From contig NZ_CP040759.1 in the NCBI RefSeq assembly GCF_004683865.2, forward strand, positions 19,455 to 83,454: a stretch of 64,000 bases of DNA, in the 5' to 3' direction. The number at the start of each line of letters is the position of its first letter. Position 1 is the first letter of the stretch. Under the pieces are notes generated by a model, which worked only from the letters and a program-made list of their open reading frames with translations, was not told where the DNA came from and ran no database searches. The translations under genes and the position numbers were made by a program. This document shows positions 1-8,614 of this stretch, in pieces. Origin of the DNA: Paracoccus liaowanqingii. Its GTDB lineage: Bacteria > Pseudomonadota > Alphaproteobacteria > Rhodobacterales > Rhodobacteraceae.

Positions 1-1191
1 GCCGAAGGCGGCCACCAGCGGTGCGGTGCGGGCTTGGCGGGCCGAGAGGCGCTGGCCGGGCGAGACACCGCGGATGTCGGCCTCGACGGCGTAGAGCTCG
101 GCGATGCGGCGCAGCCCCTCAGCAGCGATCTCGGAGCCATCGCGGTCGAAGACTTCCTTCAGTTTGCGCCTTGCATGCGCCCAGCAATGCGCGATCCGAA
201 TGGGGGCACCGCCCTTGCGGATCGGTTTGGTCAGCCGGTTATAGCCTGTGTAACCATCGATTTGCAGAATGCCATCGAAGCCGGTCAGGAAGGTCTCGGC
301 ATTCTCGCCTGCGCGGCCGGGGGCATAAAAGTAGACCACGCCGGGCGGGTCCTCGCCGCCCCACGGCCGGTCATCGCGCGCCAGTGCCCAGAGATATCCG
401 GTCTTTGTGGTCCCACGCCCCGGGTCCAGCACCGGGGCCGTTGTTTCGTCCATGAACAGCTTGCCCGACCGTTTGAGATGCTCGGCCAGCCGGTCCACCA
501 CCGGCGTCAGATGGAACGCGGCCTTGCCCACCCAATCGGCCAGAACGGCGCGGTGCAGATCAAGGCCCGCCCGCGCCAGGATCTGGCTCTGTCTATACAA
601 CGGCAGATGGTCCGCATACTTGCTGACCAGCACATGGGCGAGCGTCGCCTCGGTTGGCAGCCCGCCCGTGATCAGGCGGGAAGGTGCTGGTGCCTGAGTG
701 ACGCCGTCGGTGCAGGACCGGCAGGCATATTTCGGGCGGACGGTGACGATGACGCGCAGCTGGGCAGGCACGATGTCCAGCCGCTCGCTGCGGTCTTCAC
801 CGATCTTGTGCATGATGCCGCAGCCGCAGGGGCAGATCAGGCTGGCGGGCTCGATGACCTCTTCGATACGCGGCAGTGCAGCCGGTAGGTTGCCGATATT
901 GCGCTTCGGCGCGGGCCTGGTCGCCCCCTTGTCCGTCCTGGTGGCCTGCGTTTCCCTCGAAGCCTCGACCTCGGCCAACGCAATGGACAGGTCCTCGAAA
1001 GCCAGCTGCCGCTCATCCTCGGTCAGCTTTTCCGACCGCTTGCCATGCAGGGCATGGTTCAGCTCGGCGATCAGATGCTCCTGGCGTCTGGTGATGTCCT
1101 TGAGAGCCGCCACCTCTTCCAGCAACGCCTGAACCGCCGCGCGCTGCGCGTTGGGAATGGCGGAAAGATCGAGAACAGAGGCTGCGAACAT
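1..1191 (-). CDS. tnpC: IS66-family transposase TnpC (partial, runs off left edge)
   Basis: Partial DDE transposase of the IS66 family; about 397 residues lie in the window and the family is usually 500-550 residues, so the C-terminus including the final catalytic Glu is outside. The start is the ATG at 1191 (MFAASVLDLSAIPNAQ), followed by a coiled-coil-like segment and a HGKRSEKLT stretch typical of the family. A CxCGCG zinc-binding motif follows, then the first catalytic Asp in FMDETTAPVLDPGRG and the second in LQIDGYTGYNRL. It is the distal gene of the tnpA-tnpB-tnpC operon; the upstream tnpB is broken, so this copy is probably immobile unless helped in trans. Confidence 0.9.
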   Translation of the reverse strand, partial: MFAASVLDLSAIPNAQRAAVQALLEEVAALKDITRRQEHLIAELNHALHGKRSEKLTEDERQLAFEDLSIALAEVEASRETQATRTDKGATRPAPKRNIGNLPAALPRIEEVIEPASLICPCGCGIMHKIGEDRSERLDIVPAQLRVIVTVRPKYACRSCTDGVTQAPAPSRLITGGLPTEATLAHVLVSKYADHLPLYRQSQILARAGLDLHRAVLADWVGKAAFHLTPVVDRLAEHLKRSGKLFMDETTAPVLDPGRGTTKTGYLWALARDDRPWGGEDPPGVVYFYAPGRAGENAETFLTGFDGILQIDGYTGYNRLTKPIRKGGAPIRIAHCWAHARRKLKEVFDRDGSEIAAEGLRRIAELYAVEADIRGVSPGQRLSARQARTAPLVAAFG

Positions 1192-1452
1192 GCTCTGATT
1201 TTATCAAGGATCTCCGGCAAAAACATGGAAAATCAGGCAACTGATTCATTCTGCCGCAGCAGGGGGGCGGGTTTCCAGAGCTTTGACCTTGCGCCAGTCG
1301 AGCCCGGCAAACAGCGCCTCAAACTGGGCATGGTTTAGCGCCATGATCCCGTCCTTGATGGCCGGCCAGGTAAAGGTTGTATCCTCCAGCCGCTTGTAAG
1401 CCATTACCAGACCGGTGCCGTCCCAATACAAAAGCTTCAGCCTGTCCGCCCG

Positions 1453-2852
1453 GAGCTATGCGGGATTTTGGGTGACGCGGCCTGATCAAGCGGCGCGGCT
1501 TTCGTTGGCGTCCTGCTCGGCGACACCGTCAGTGAACTTGACGCCTTCGACGACGAGAGGCAACTGGTTTGCGCCCTTCAGTCGTCGCCATTTCTTCGCT
1601 GCGGCCTGAACCAGCTTGAACACCATCAGCTTCGCTGTCTTCTGAGACAACGCGCCTTTGGTTCGGACGGTGCGATGGCGGACGGTCGCGAAGACGCTCT
1701 CGATCGGGTTGGACGTGCGCAGGTGGTCCCAGTGAGCGGCCGGGAAGTCGTAGAAGGCCAGCAGTGCCTCTCGATCCTTGGTCAGGCAGGCGACGGCTTT
1801 CTCGTATTTCACGCCATACTTCTCGACGAAGGTATTGACGGCGGTCTCTGCCGCCGCGCGGGTCGCGGCTTGCCAGATCTCCCGCAGGTCAGTCTTCACC
1901 GCCGGGTGCATCGACTTCGGAAGCTTGTTCAGGACGTTGGACACCTTGTGGGTCCAACAGCGTTGGTGGCGCGTGTCGGGGAAGATCTCATCCAGCGCCT
2001 TCCAGAAGCCAAGGGCACCATCTCCGACCGCGAGGTCCGGTGGCGCCGAGAGGCCGCGGGCCCTGAGGTCGACCAGCAGTTCATGCCAGCTCTGCGCGCT
2101 CTCGCGGACCCCAACCTGGAACCCCAGCAGCTCCTTCTTCCCTTCCGGCGTCGCCCCGATGATCACCAGCATGCACTCGGCCTGCGGCTCCATCCGGGCC
2201 TGCAGATACACGCCGTCGGCCCAGACATAGACGTAGCGCCGGGCCGAGAGGTTTCGGCGTTGCCAGCGGTCATGTTCTGCTTGCCACTCGCCCGTGAGCC
2301 GCGAGATCGCTCCTGGCGACAGGTTGGGCGCATCCGGACCGACCAGCGCGCTCAGAGCCTCCTGGAAGTCTCCAGTCGAGACGCCGCGCAAGTAGAGGAC
2401 CGGAAGCAGAGCATCAAGGCTAGGCGAACGGCGCGCCCACTTCGGAAGAATGCGCGAATTGAACCGGATCTTGTCCTCCGGCGGCGCATCAGCTGCCCGG
2501 TCGCGCACCTTCTGTCTCTGCACCGGGATAGGGCCGATCCCGGTCTGGATGTTCCGCTCAGGGCCGGTGCCGTGGTGGACAACGCGCTGCCTGCCATCGG
2601 GCAGGCGCTCCTCAGCAAACTGCGCGACAAAACTCGCGGCCTCAGCCCTGAGTGCCGCTGCCAGCATCTGCCGGGCGCCGTCGCGTGCAATCTCGGTGAG
2701 TGGATCAACGACAGATCCGGGCTGGTGAAGCGGGGTGATCGTGATATCATCTTCCAAGGCGTATCGCTCCTTCGGGAGGTTCTGGCAGGCTTTGACACCC
2801 ACCACGATACGCCGCCTTCTCAGACCCCATCACCCAAAATCGGCCATAGCTC
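1453..2852 (-). mobile_element. IS256-family insertion sequence, complete
   Basis: Terminal inverted repeats are visible. The left end reads GAGCTATGCGGGATTTTGGG and the right end, on the other strand, GAGCTATGGCCGATTTTGGG. Both sides are flanked by the same 9 bp, GTCCGCCCG (1444-1452 and 2853-2861). A target duplication of 8-9 bp is characteristic of IS256. The length is 1400 bp with one transposase gene. It is inserted in tnpB of the surrounding IS66 element and is therefore the younger insertion. Confidence 0.93.
1486..2805 (-). CDS. IS256-family (mutator-type) transposase
   Basis: DDE transposase of 439 residues, near full length for the family. Catalytic residues appear in order: Asp in YVWADGVYLQAR, Asp in LAVGDGALGFWKAL, and Glu in TSNPIESVFATVRHRT, followed by the conserved RTKGALSQKT and KWRRL region near the C-terminus. 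The CW..K motif (RCWTHKVSNVLNKLP) is also present. The frame is intact, with no stop or missing catalytic residue, so it is probably active. The start at 2805 or a slightly downstream codon cannot be decided. Confidence 0.93.
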   Translation of the reverse strand: MVGVKACQNLPKERYALEDDITITPLHQPGSVVDPLTEIARDGARQMLAAALRAEAASFVAQFAEERLPDGRQRVVHHGTGPERNIQTGIGPIPVQRQKVRDRAADAPPEDKIRFNSRILPKWARRSPSLDALLPVLYLRGVSTGDFQEALSALVGPDAPNLSPGAISRLTGEWQAEHDRWQRRNLSARRYVYVWADGVYLQARMEPQAECMLVIIGATPEGKKELLGFQVGVRESAQSWHELLVDLRARGLSAPPDLAVGDGALGFWKALDEIFPDTRHQRCWTHKVSNVLNKLPKSMHPAVKTDLREIWQAATRAAAETAVNTFVEKYGVKYEKAVACLTKDREALLAFYDFPAAHWDHLRTSNPIESVFATVRHRTVRTKGALSQKTAKLMVFKLVQAAAKKWRRLKGANQLPLVVEGVKFTDGVAEQDANESRAA

Positions 2853-3004
2853 GTCCGCCCGGCGCGAGCGGAACACGAACACCGTGCCGGTGAACGGATC
2901 CTTGCGCAGCACCGACGACACCAGTGCAGCCAGGCCATCATGCCCCTTGCGGAAATCGACGGGTTTGGTCGCAACCATGATCCTCACGCGGTTGGAGGGG
3001 AAGA

Positions 3005-3394
3005 TCATGGGGTAGCCGCCAGGGCGCGCACGACCATGGCAATCCGCTCCGCCGAGGCCCCGACTTCCAGACGGATCACCACCGCGCCCGCGACGATCTC
3101 CGGCCGGGCCACGGCACCGACATCGGCCCGCGGCGCATCTTCAGCGGGGCCGAGCAACAGCGCCGCAAACTCCACCGGATCTTCAGGAGCAGGCAGCACC
3201 AGTCGCCCTTTCCGCGCCAGCGTCCGCCAAGAAGAGACATGGTTCGCCGGCACCCCGTGCCGCCGCGCAACGGTATTCACGGTCACGCCCGGCATCAGCG
3301 TCTCCGCCACAATCCGCGCCTTTACCTCATCCGGCCACTTCCGGTTCCGACGGCCTCGGCCGCCAGCCGGGAGAAGCTCCAATGCAGACTCCAT
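3005..3394 (-). CDS. tnpA: IS66 Orf1 (TnpA), helix-turn-helix accessory protein
   Basis: IS66 transposition accessory protein of about 129 residues. The N-terminal part is a helix-turn-helix of the TnpA/OrfA type: RKWPDEVKARIVAETL, then GVTVNTVARRHGVPANHVSSWR and the conserved ARKGRLVLPAPED. The ATG at 3394 (MESALELLPAGGRG) is preferred because GGAG sits about 7 bases upstream; an ATG seven codons earlier at 3415 is the alternative. The stop overlaps the tnpB start. The gene is intact although tnpB is broken. Confidence 0.88.
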   Translation of the reverse strand: MESALELLPAGGRGRRNRKWPDEVKARIVAETLMPGVTVNTVARRHGVPANHVSSWRTLARKGRLVLPAPEDPVEFAALLLGPAEDAPRADVGAVARPEIVAGAVVIRLEVGASAERIAMVVRALAATP

Positions 3395-3516
3395 GGAGAA
3401 ACTCCGTCCCAACAATCATCACGATCCAATGAACCGATCAGAATGCCGCGCGGAAGGTGGGGGGCAGAGAACGCTTACCCTTGCAGGGCATCGGGCGCAA
3501 CCTTGCCCAGTTCCTT

Positions 3517-5817
3517 CTCCTAACCCCTCATGGGGAACGGGGACCCATGCCGCCAGCGCGACAGATGCGGCCATGTAGGCCTCCTAACCCCTCATAGGGA
3601 CCGGGGACCGGATCAACTACGCCACCACCGACGCCGCCTTCGTCCTCTTAACCCCTCGTTGGGAACAGTAATTTGGCTTCTTATCGAAGCACCCGTAGTT
3701 GTGGGCGTACTCCTAACCTCTCCTGGGAACGGGAACCCGGATCATCGAGGTAGCCGTCATAGACCGCCTTGATCTCCTAACCCCTTATAGGGAACGGGGA
3801 CCGACTCGAACGCGGCCATGCAGGCCAACGAGACTCACTCCCAACCCCTTCTGGGAACGGTGACTGCTGCCGCCAGCGTCTACGCCCTTACGGGCTTGGT
3901 CGTCCTAACCCCTCATGGGGAACGGGGATTTGGTATCTGCTTGCCGCAATCGTCTATTATATGGACTCCTAATCCCTCGTGGGGAACGAGGACACGAAGT
4001 AGGCCTGGCGGGCGACGGGGCGCTGGCAAGGCTCCTAACCCCTCATGGGGAACGAGGACTCTGCCAGCATTACTGGACGAGCGCCAATGGCACCCCGCTC
4101 CTAACCCCTCATGGGGAACGAGGACCCCGTTCATCGACGCCCTGATCTCGGGGCTGGAGAAGCTCCTAACCCCTCATGGGGAACGAGGACCAGGTTCGAG
4201 ACCTGCATGACCTGAAGGCCCCCGGTCTCCTAACCCCTCATGGGGAACGAGGACATGGTCGTCTCGCATATAGACCCTTCCATAGCTACGGCCTCCTAAC
4301 CCCTCATGGGGAACGAGGACGCCATCGGACGCTGACGCGGTCGTGCATGTCCCCGCCCTCCTAACCCCTCATGGGGAACGAGGACCTGATGGCGGTCCTG
4401 CACGCCATGGGCCAGCCCAACACCTCCTAACCCCTCATGGGGAACGAGGACTCGATCAGGTCGTCCTGGTTGGGGTCGGGTCTGCCGAGCTCCTAACCCC
4501 TCATGGGGAACGAGGACCACGTCCTCGACGGATTTCAGGCCTGCCTCGCCGCTCTCCTAACCCCTCATGGGGAACGAGGACGCGTCCCGTTTTGCTGCGT
4601 TTCAGCCGCAGAAGGCCCCCTCCTAACCCCTCATGGGGAACGAGGACTTGGGCTGATGCGTGACATTATCCGACAGACGGCAGTTCTCCTAACCCCTCAT
4701 GGGGAACGAGGACTCTATGCCGACCGGCATCTCGCCTCACCCACGAACACCTCCTAACCCCTCATGGGGAACGGGGACAGGGATCACCTGCGAGCCGTCA
4801 TGCAGACGGATGTACTCCTAACCCCTCATGGGGAACGGGGACGTTCCGTCGAGCACACGACGTTGCCGTCCTCGGTCTCCTCCTAACCCTTCATGGGGAA
4901 CGGGGACCCGGTTGCGAGAATGACCATGATGAGCCTCCAGTTCGTCTCCTAACCCCACATGGGGAACGGGGACCATCCATTCCTCGCTACATTCCGGCCC
5001 GCAAGCCTCTCTCCTAACCCCTCATGGGGAACGGGGACTCAAGCTGGCGGATCTCTGGGAAGAGAAGCTGGACATCTCCTAACCCCTCATGGGAACTGGG
5101 ACTTAGCTTCCAGACCGGTGGCAAGATGATGAAGTTCCACTCCTAACCCCTCATGGGGAACCAGAACTCAAATCCATGAAGTTAACATGGCTGTGGGCTT
5201 CTTCCTCCTAACCCCTCGTGGGGAACGGGGACCGTCGCCATAGTAGATCCCGCGCGCCATGTTGTAGGCCTCCTAGCCCTTATGGGGAACTGGGACTGGC
5301 GGCCCAATGCTCGCGGGCGCCCTCCGTCTTGGTCTCCTAACCCCTCATGGGGAGCTGGAACGCGCTCTTTCTCCAGATAGACTAGGTCCTGCCCCGGCTC
5401 TTAACCCTTCATGGGGAACTGTGGCGGGGTCTTCTAGCCCCTCCCAATCGGTGTGAGTGGTCTCCTAACCCCTCATGGGGAACTGGGACCAGATAGCGGC
5501 GGAACAGGTCGGTGCCCATGGGGACTGCCTCCTAACCCCTCACGGGGAACGGGGACGCGCAGTTGCTTGTTGACGCCTTCCAGTCCGGTCTTCTCCTAAC
5601 CCCTCATGGGGAACGGGGACTCCGCTGCTGCGTCGTGCGGCAGATACATGCCGCCGAACTCCTAACCCCTCATGGGGAGCGGGGACCTAGCCTCTGACGG
5701 GCCTCTCAGCGAAGCTCTATGCATCTCCTAACCCCTCAGGGGGAACGGGGACATGCCTTGAACTGAGTGGTTTCGCCCATTATGAGGGCCTCCTAACCCT
5801 TCATGGGGAACTGGGAG
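3517..5817 (-). CRISPR. CRISPR array, 36 repeats and 35 spacers, partly degenerate, type I-D associated
   Basis: Thirty-six copies of a 28-bp repeat occur every 63-66 bp, with spacers of about 36-38 bp. On the plus strand the consensus is CTCCTAA, then the stem CCCC-TCAT-GGGG, then AACGAGGAC or AACGGGGAC. Copies between 4032 and 4713 are identical. Copies at 3581-3929 are clearly mutated (some 27 bp), and copies from 5076 on are mixed, with AACTGGGAC variants. An AT-rich leader-like stretch lies at the high-coordinate end next to cas3', so transcription is probably on the minus strand, giving a repeat that starts GTCCTCG and leaves a 3' part of about 8 nt (GTTAGGAG) after the hairpin. The opposite direction cannot be excluded. 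The low end is cut by IS66; 3479-3516 is spacer-sized. Confidence 0.95.
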
Positions 5818-5901
5818 CCTTAATTTCCAACAATTTCAAAAAGCAATGTACCACGCTCAGGGGGAAGGCACCCGTTGCCTCAATAAAGACTATGTAGTCC
5901 C
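5818..5901 (-). promoter_or_regulatory. Putative CRISPR leader between cas3' and the array
   Basis: These 84 bases separate the cas3' stop from the last repeat. The part touching the repeat is AT-rich (minus strand TTGCTTTTTGAAATTGTTGG), in contrast with the GC-rich surroundings, as expected of a leader. No cas1 or cas2 is nearby, so a role in spacer acquisition is doubtful; it could still drive array transcription. The adjoining repeat is itself mutated (minus-strand start CTCCCAG). Confidence 0.5.
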
Positions 5902-7935
5902 CTAGCCCGTACAGCAAGATCGAAGGATATCGTTGCTATTGACTGAATCGATGGTCCTTTCGACCGTTGGCACAATCCGGGTAAGCCGGATTAGCCGCTC
6001 GCCAATCTCCCGAGCAGTTCGGTGCTCCGCCCTAAGATGATCTTTTTCCGCTCTGCGCAAGATCGTTAGACAGCTTTCAACCAGACGGTCGGCCTCTAGA
6101 AGGGGTGTTTCCCCAACATGGGGAAGCAGGATCTCTTCGCGTCGGCGTACCCGCCGGTCATAGCTCAGGTCGCTCAAAGCCTGTTCAAGTGATGTGGAGA
6201 TTGCCACTTCGATCCGACCGTCGTCGAGTGGCCTTGATGGCATGTTGGACAGCCGTTCATCCGAAGCCCAGATGTGCCATGGCACATTTCGGCGGTTTCC
6301 ATCAGGATCGACAAGGGAGACAGCCGGAGAAATCATCCGGAGCCTCAACGCCTCCCGGAGAAAAGCCTGGCGCCATTTCTGGGCGGAATGCAGACTGATT
6401 TTTCCCAAATCACCGAGCCAAGCTGACATCGCTCCGGCTTTCTTTGGACGATAGTTCCTGAGCGTGTTCCGGATACCCTTGTATCCCCGCTTCACGAGCG
6501 CCTCTTCCATCGCGCACCAGAAGAGGGCGGCGGCCCAGGCCGCCGATTGTGGCATCTTGCGGAATGTCCCATCGACCTGATCAAGGTCACGCTCAGTCAC
6601 GTCAAACCGCGCCCTCGTCGCGTCCAAAACGCAGTCGATGAAGCGATCAACGGGAACCACCGGGGCCTCTGTGAGCAACTGACGTCGAATATGGCTGAAC
6701 CACCCCAGCTCCGACTTTTCTGACCTGAAGGAGGTGACGACGACCTGACCATCCATGTCACCCCGGGCCACACGACCGATCCTTTGGACGAAGGAGCAGG
6801 GGTCGTGCCCGGGATTCATCAGGATCATTCCGGCACGGAAGGTCACCCCCATTTCGACACTCGCTGTTGCGATGAGCACCCGGAACTTGAGCGGGTCCGC
6901 AGCTCGGCCCACCATGAAGAGCCCCTTCAGATCAAGATTGGTCGAGTCGTCAACCGAGCTGATTGCAAGCCGCTCCGCCCGGCCAATGCCAATCCCGTCG
7001 AACCAGGCTGCAAGTTCCTGTTTCGAGGTCTGGAGATCGCGAACGGAGTCGAAGATCAGGACCACCTGCCCCGCCTTGCTGTCGGAAGGGCGAGACAGGG
7101 TTTCGAGGATGTCCTGACGGCAAGCCTCTAGCGCCTCAACCATCGAACCATCCCGGCGGAACGTGACAGTGACGTCACCATGGATCGCCCGCATGCCAAC
7201 CGTCTCCTCGGGACCACCCGTCACGACCATTTCCGCTTCCACAAGGATGCTTTCTCGTGGGATGCCGAAGTGAACGAAAGAGGTCACGAGATCTATCGGA
7301 GTTGCCGAAAGGAAGGTGAGCTTCGCTTCCGTGGCGTCCTGAGCCAGAAAGGTCGCGATCGCCATCGAGAGGCCCATGCCCCGGGCCTCGATCGTGTGAA
7401 ACTCGTCGAATACGACATGGTCGAGGCGCAGGAGATCGACAATGGACTGCACATCGGCTCCGCCTTGGGTGAAAGCAGGCCTTAACAGGTAATGAGCCAC
7501 ACTTTCTGGGGTGGCGATGATCATGAGTCCCTCTTGCGGAAGACTCGCCTCCATCCGGATCTCCCGGATGCGGTGGCGGTTCACATCGGCTTTGGGATCC
7601 TCCGCCCGGATCCGGCGGCCCTCGTCAGATGTCCAAAGACCAACCCGCTCAAGAACCCGATCTTCCGTCATGCCGGCATCGACCAGGTCCTGACGGAGCC
7701 CTTCTGCAAGGTTCTGGGCCAGGCGCCGGGTTGGGACAATGAAGAGGATCCGTGCACCTCGTTTGCGCATCGCAACCTGAAAGGCATAGCTCTTGCCGGC
7801 ACCCGTAGGGGCCGAGAAGATCCGGACCGGTGCCGGCGCGTCGAGCATCTGTTCCTGAAGAGGTGAAAGTCCCTCTGCCCCCACGGGAACAGCGTGCCGT
7901 GGGATGACGAATGAACACCGGTCTTCCTCAGGCAT
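5902..7935 (-). CDS. cas3: CRISPR-associated helicase Cas3' (type I-D, no HD domain)
   Basis: Superfamily 2 helicase of 677 residues that unwinds and translocates target DNA after Cascade binding. Visible motifs: Walker A SAPTGAGKSY (about 41-50), DExH-type VVFDEFHTIEARG (about 170), motif III TFLSATPIDL, and C-terminal motif VI FVQRIGRVARG. No HD nuclease signature is seen at either end, which fits type I-D, where the HD nuclease is on Cas10d. The ATG at 7935 (MPEEDRCSF) is chosen because GGAGGG lies 6 bases upstream; it overlaps the csc1 stop by 8 bp. A longer frame to 8061 has no family-like sequence. It is the last gene of the operon, next to the array. Confidence 0.9.
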   Translation of the reverse strand: MPEEDRCSFVIPRHAVPVGAEGLSPLQEQMLDAPAPVRIFSAPTGAGKSYAFQVAMRKRGARILFIVPTRRLAQNLAEGLRQDLVDAGMTEDRVLERVGLWTSDEGRRIRAEDPKADVNRHRIREIRMEASLPQEGLMIIATPESVAHYLLRPAFTQGGADVQSIVDLLRLDHVVFDEFHTIEARGMGLSMAIATFLAQDATEAKLTFLSATPIDLVTSFVHFGIPRESILVEAEMVVTGGPEETVGMRAIHGDVTVTFRRDGSMVEALEACRQDILETLSRPSDSKAGQVVLIFDSVRDLQTSKQELAAWFDGIGIGRAERLAISSVDDSTNLDLKGLFMVGRAADPLKFRVLIATASVEMGVTFRAGMILMNPGHDPCSFVQRIGRVARGDMDGQVVVTSFRSEKSELGWFSHIRRQLLTEAPVVPVDRFIDCVLDATRARFDVTERDLDQVDGTFRKMPQSAAWAAALFWCAMEEALVKRGYKGIRNTLRNYRPKKAGAMSAWLGDLGKISLHSAQKWRQAFLREALRLRMISPAVSLVDPDGNRRNVPWHIWASDERLSNMPSRPLDDGRIEVAISTSLEQALSDLSYDRRVRRREEILLPHVGETPLLEADRLVESCLTILRRAEKDHLRAEHRTAREIGERLIRLTRIVPTVERTIDSVNSNDILRSCCTG

Positions 7936-8614
7936 CGAAGACCCTCCAAGATCCGACGATGCGAGCCGCCTCCTCAAGTGGTTTCGGCTCTGTGAACTGC
8001 ATGTCGTAGAGTGCGAAGACATCAACCTCCATCTCCGGGTCAGTGGCCGGATCCTGGCCAAAGAGATGGGCCGTGTGGGCGTTCAGGCGTACGGCTTTCA
8101 CATCGGGCGCACGCTCCAGCTTAACGATCCCGCCGAGATGGCGACCGGTCCGGATAATTAGGTAATCGATTTCCCGGCCGTCTGCCTCGCTGGCCATGCG
8201 GAATGGATCTGGCCCAAAGATGGCGCCCTCGTAGATTGTGCCGGGGGCGACCTCCTGAATGTAGAACCACGTCTTGAGGTTGCCGGTGCCGGTAGCATCC
8301 ATGATCTTCTTTTGATAGCCGCCCTCGGTGTCCAAGTTCAGCCTCTTGCCGAGCTGGGGCAGGAGAGACGGGTTGACCGCCGTGAACACCGACGCCATCC
8401 ACGGCAGGACCTCCAGGTCCCGCCGGTAGTCCTTCACCCTTGGAAGAGCTACGGAGGACGAAAGCGCTCCCATCGCATTGGCAATCGCATAGCTCATGGA
8501 TCGGTCTGCCAAGAACTCCGCAATTGTCGCCGTGCCCGAAGACACAGGAAGGCTGTGGTAGTGGAGCGGCGACAGGGTCGTCGCCCGTACCGGGGTGACG
8601 TCGGGCACAGTCAT
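7928..8614 (-). CDS. csc1: Csc1, Cas5-group protein of the type I-D effector
   Basis: Csc1 (Cas5d-like subunit) caps the 5' handle of the crRNA in type I-D Cascade. It has 228 residues, the usual size. The N-terminal TTLSPLHYHSLPVSSGT, the YQKKIMDATGTGNLKTWFYIQEVAPGTIYEGAIFG region and the DYLIIRTGRHLGGIVKLE segment fit this family, and the position between csc2 and cas3' supports it. The ATG at 8614 shares one base with the csc2 TGA, indicating translational coupling. Its own stop is overlapped by cas3'. Confidence 0.82.
   Translation of the reverse strand: MTVPDVTPVRATTLSPLHYHSLPVSSGTATIAEFLADRSMSYAIANAMGALSSSVALPRVKDYRRDLEVLPWMASVFTAVNPSLLPQLGKRLNLDTEGGYQKKIMDATGTGNLKTWFYIQEVAPGTIYEGAIFGPDPFRMASEADGREIDYLIIRTGRHLGGIVKLERAPDVKAVRLNAHTAHLFGQDPATDPEMEVDVFALYDMQFTEPKPLEEAARIVGSWRVFDA

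Larger units (their letters stand above)
1246..3008 (-). pseudogene. tnpB: IS66 Orf2 (TnpB) split by an IS256-family insertion
   Basis: The N-terminal half (3008 down to 2862: MIFPSNRVRIMVATKPVDFR, ending FRSRRAD) and the C-terminal half (1443 down to 1246: LKLLYWDGTGLVMAYKRLE to PPAAAE) are the two parts of one TnpB of about 115 residues. Removing 1453-2861, the inserted element plus one copy of its 9-bp duplication, restores one open frame reading RSRRADRLKLLYWDG. The two pieces should not be read as separate genes. TnpB is a small accessory protein needed for IS66 transposition. The start overlaps the tnpA stop by 4 bp. Confidence 0.9.
1..3478 (-). mobile_element. IS66-family element, left part beyond window, split by an IS256-family element
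   Basis: Seen: reading leftwards from the right end, tnpA, tnpB and tnpC follow in the usual IS66 order. The right terminus on the minus strand starts GTAAGCGTTCTCTGCC, ending at 3478; the GTAAGC start is typical of IS66-family inverted repeats. The other end lies outside the window. tnpB is interrupted by a separate insertion at 1453-2852. The element abuts the CRISPR array: only 38 bp, one spacer length, separate its end from the first repeat seen, so it probably landed inside the array. Confidence 0.85.

Noticed and set aside
34..888. Long plus-strand frame of 284 codons
   Set aside because: Shadow of the IS66 TnpC gene on the other strand; the minus frame has all transposase motifs.
3818..4757. 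Several open frames across the CRISPR array with repeated peptides such as LLTPHGERG and NPSWGTRT
   Set aside because: They are translations of the repeats in three frames; repeat periodicity and spacer diversity show an array, not a repetitive protein.
3517..5817. Array assigned to type I-E because the repeat has a GTTCCCC...GGGG hairpin and 28-bp length
   Set aside because: The adjacent genes include csc2, csc1-like and cas10d and no cse genes, so the system is I-D; repeat resemblance alone is weak evidence.
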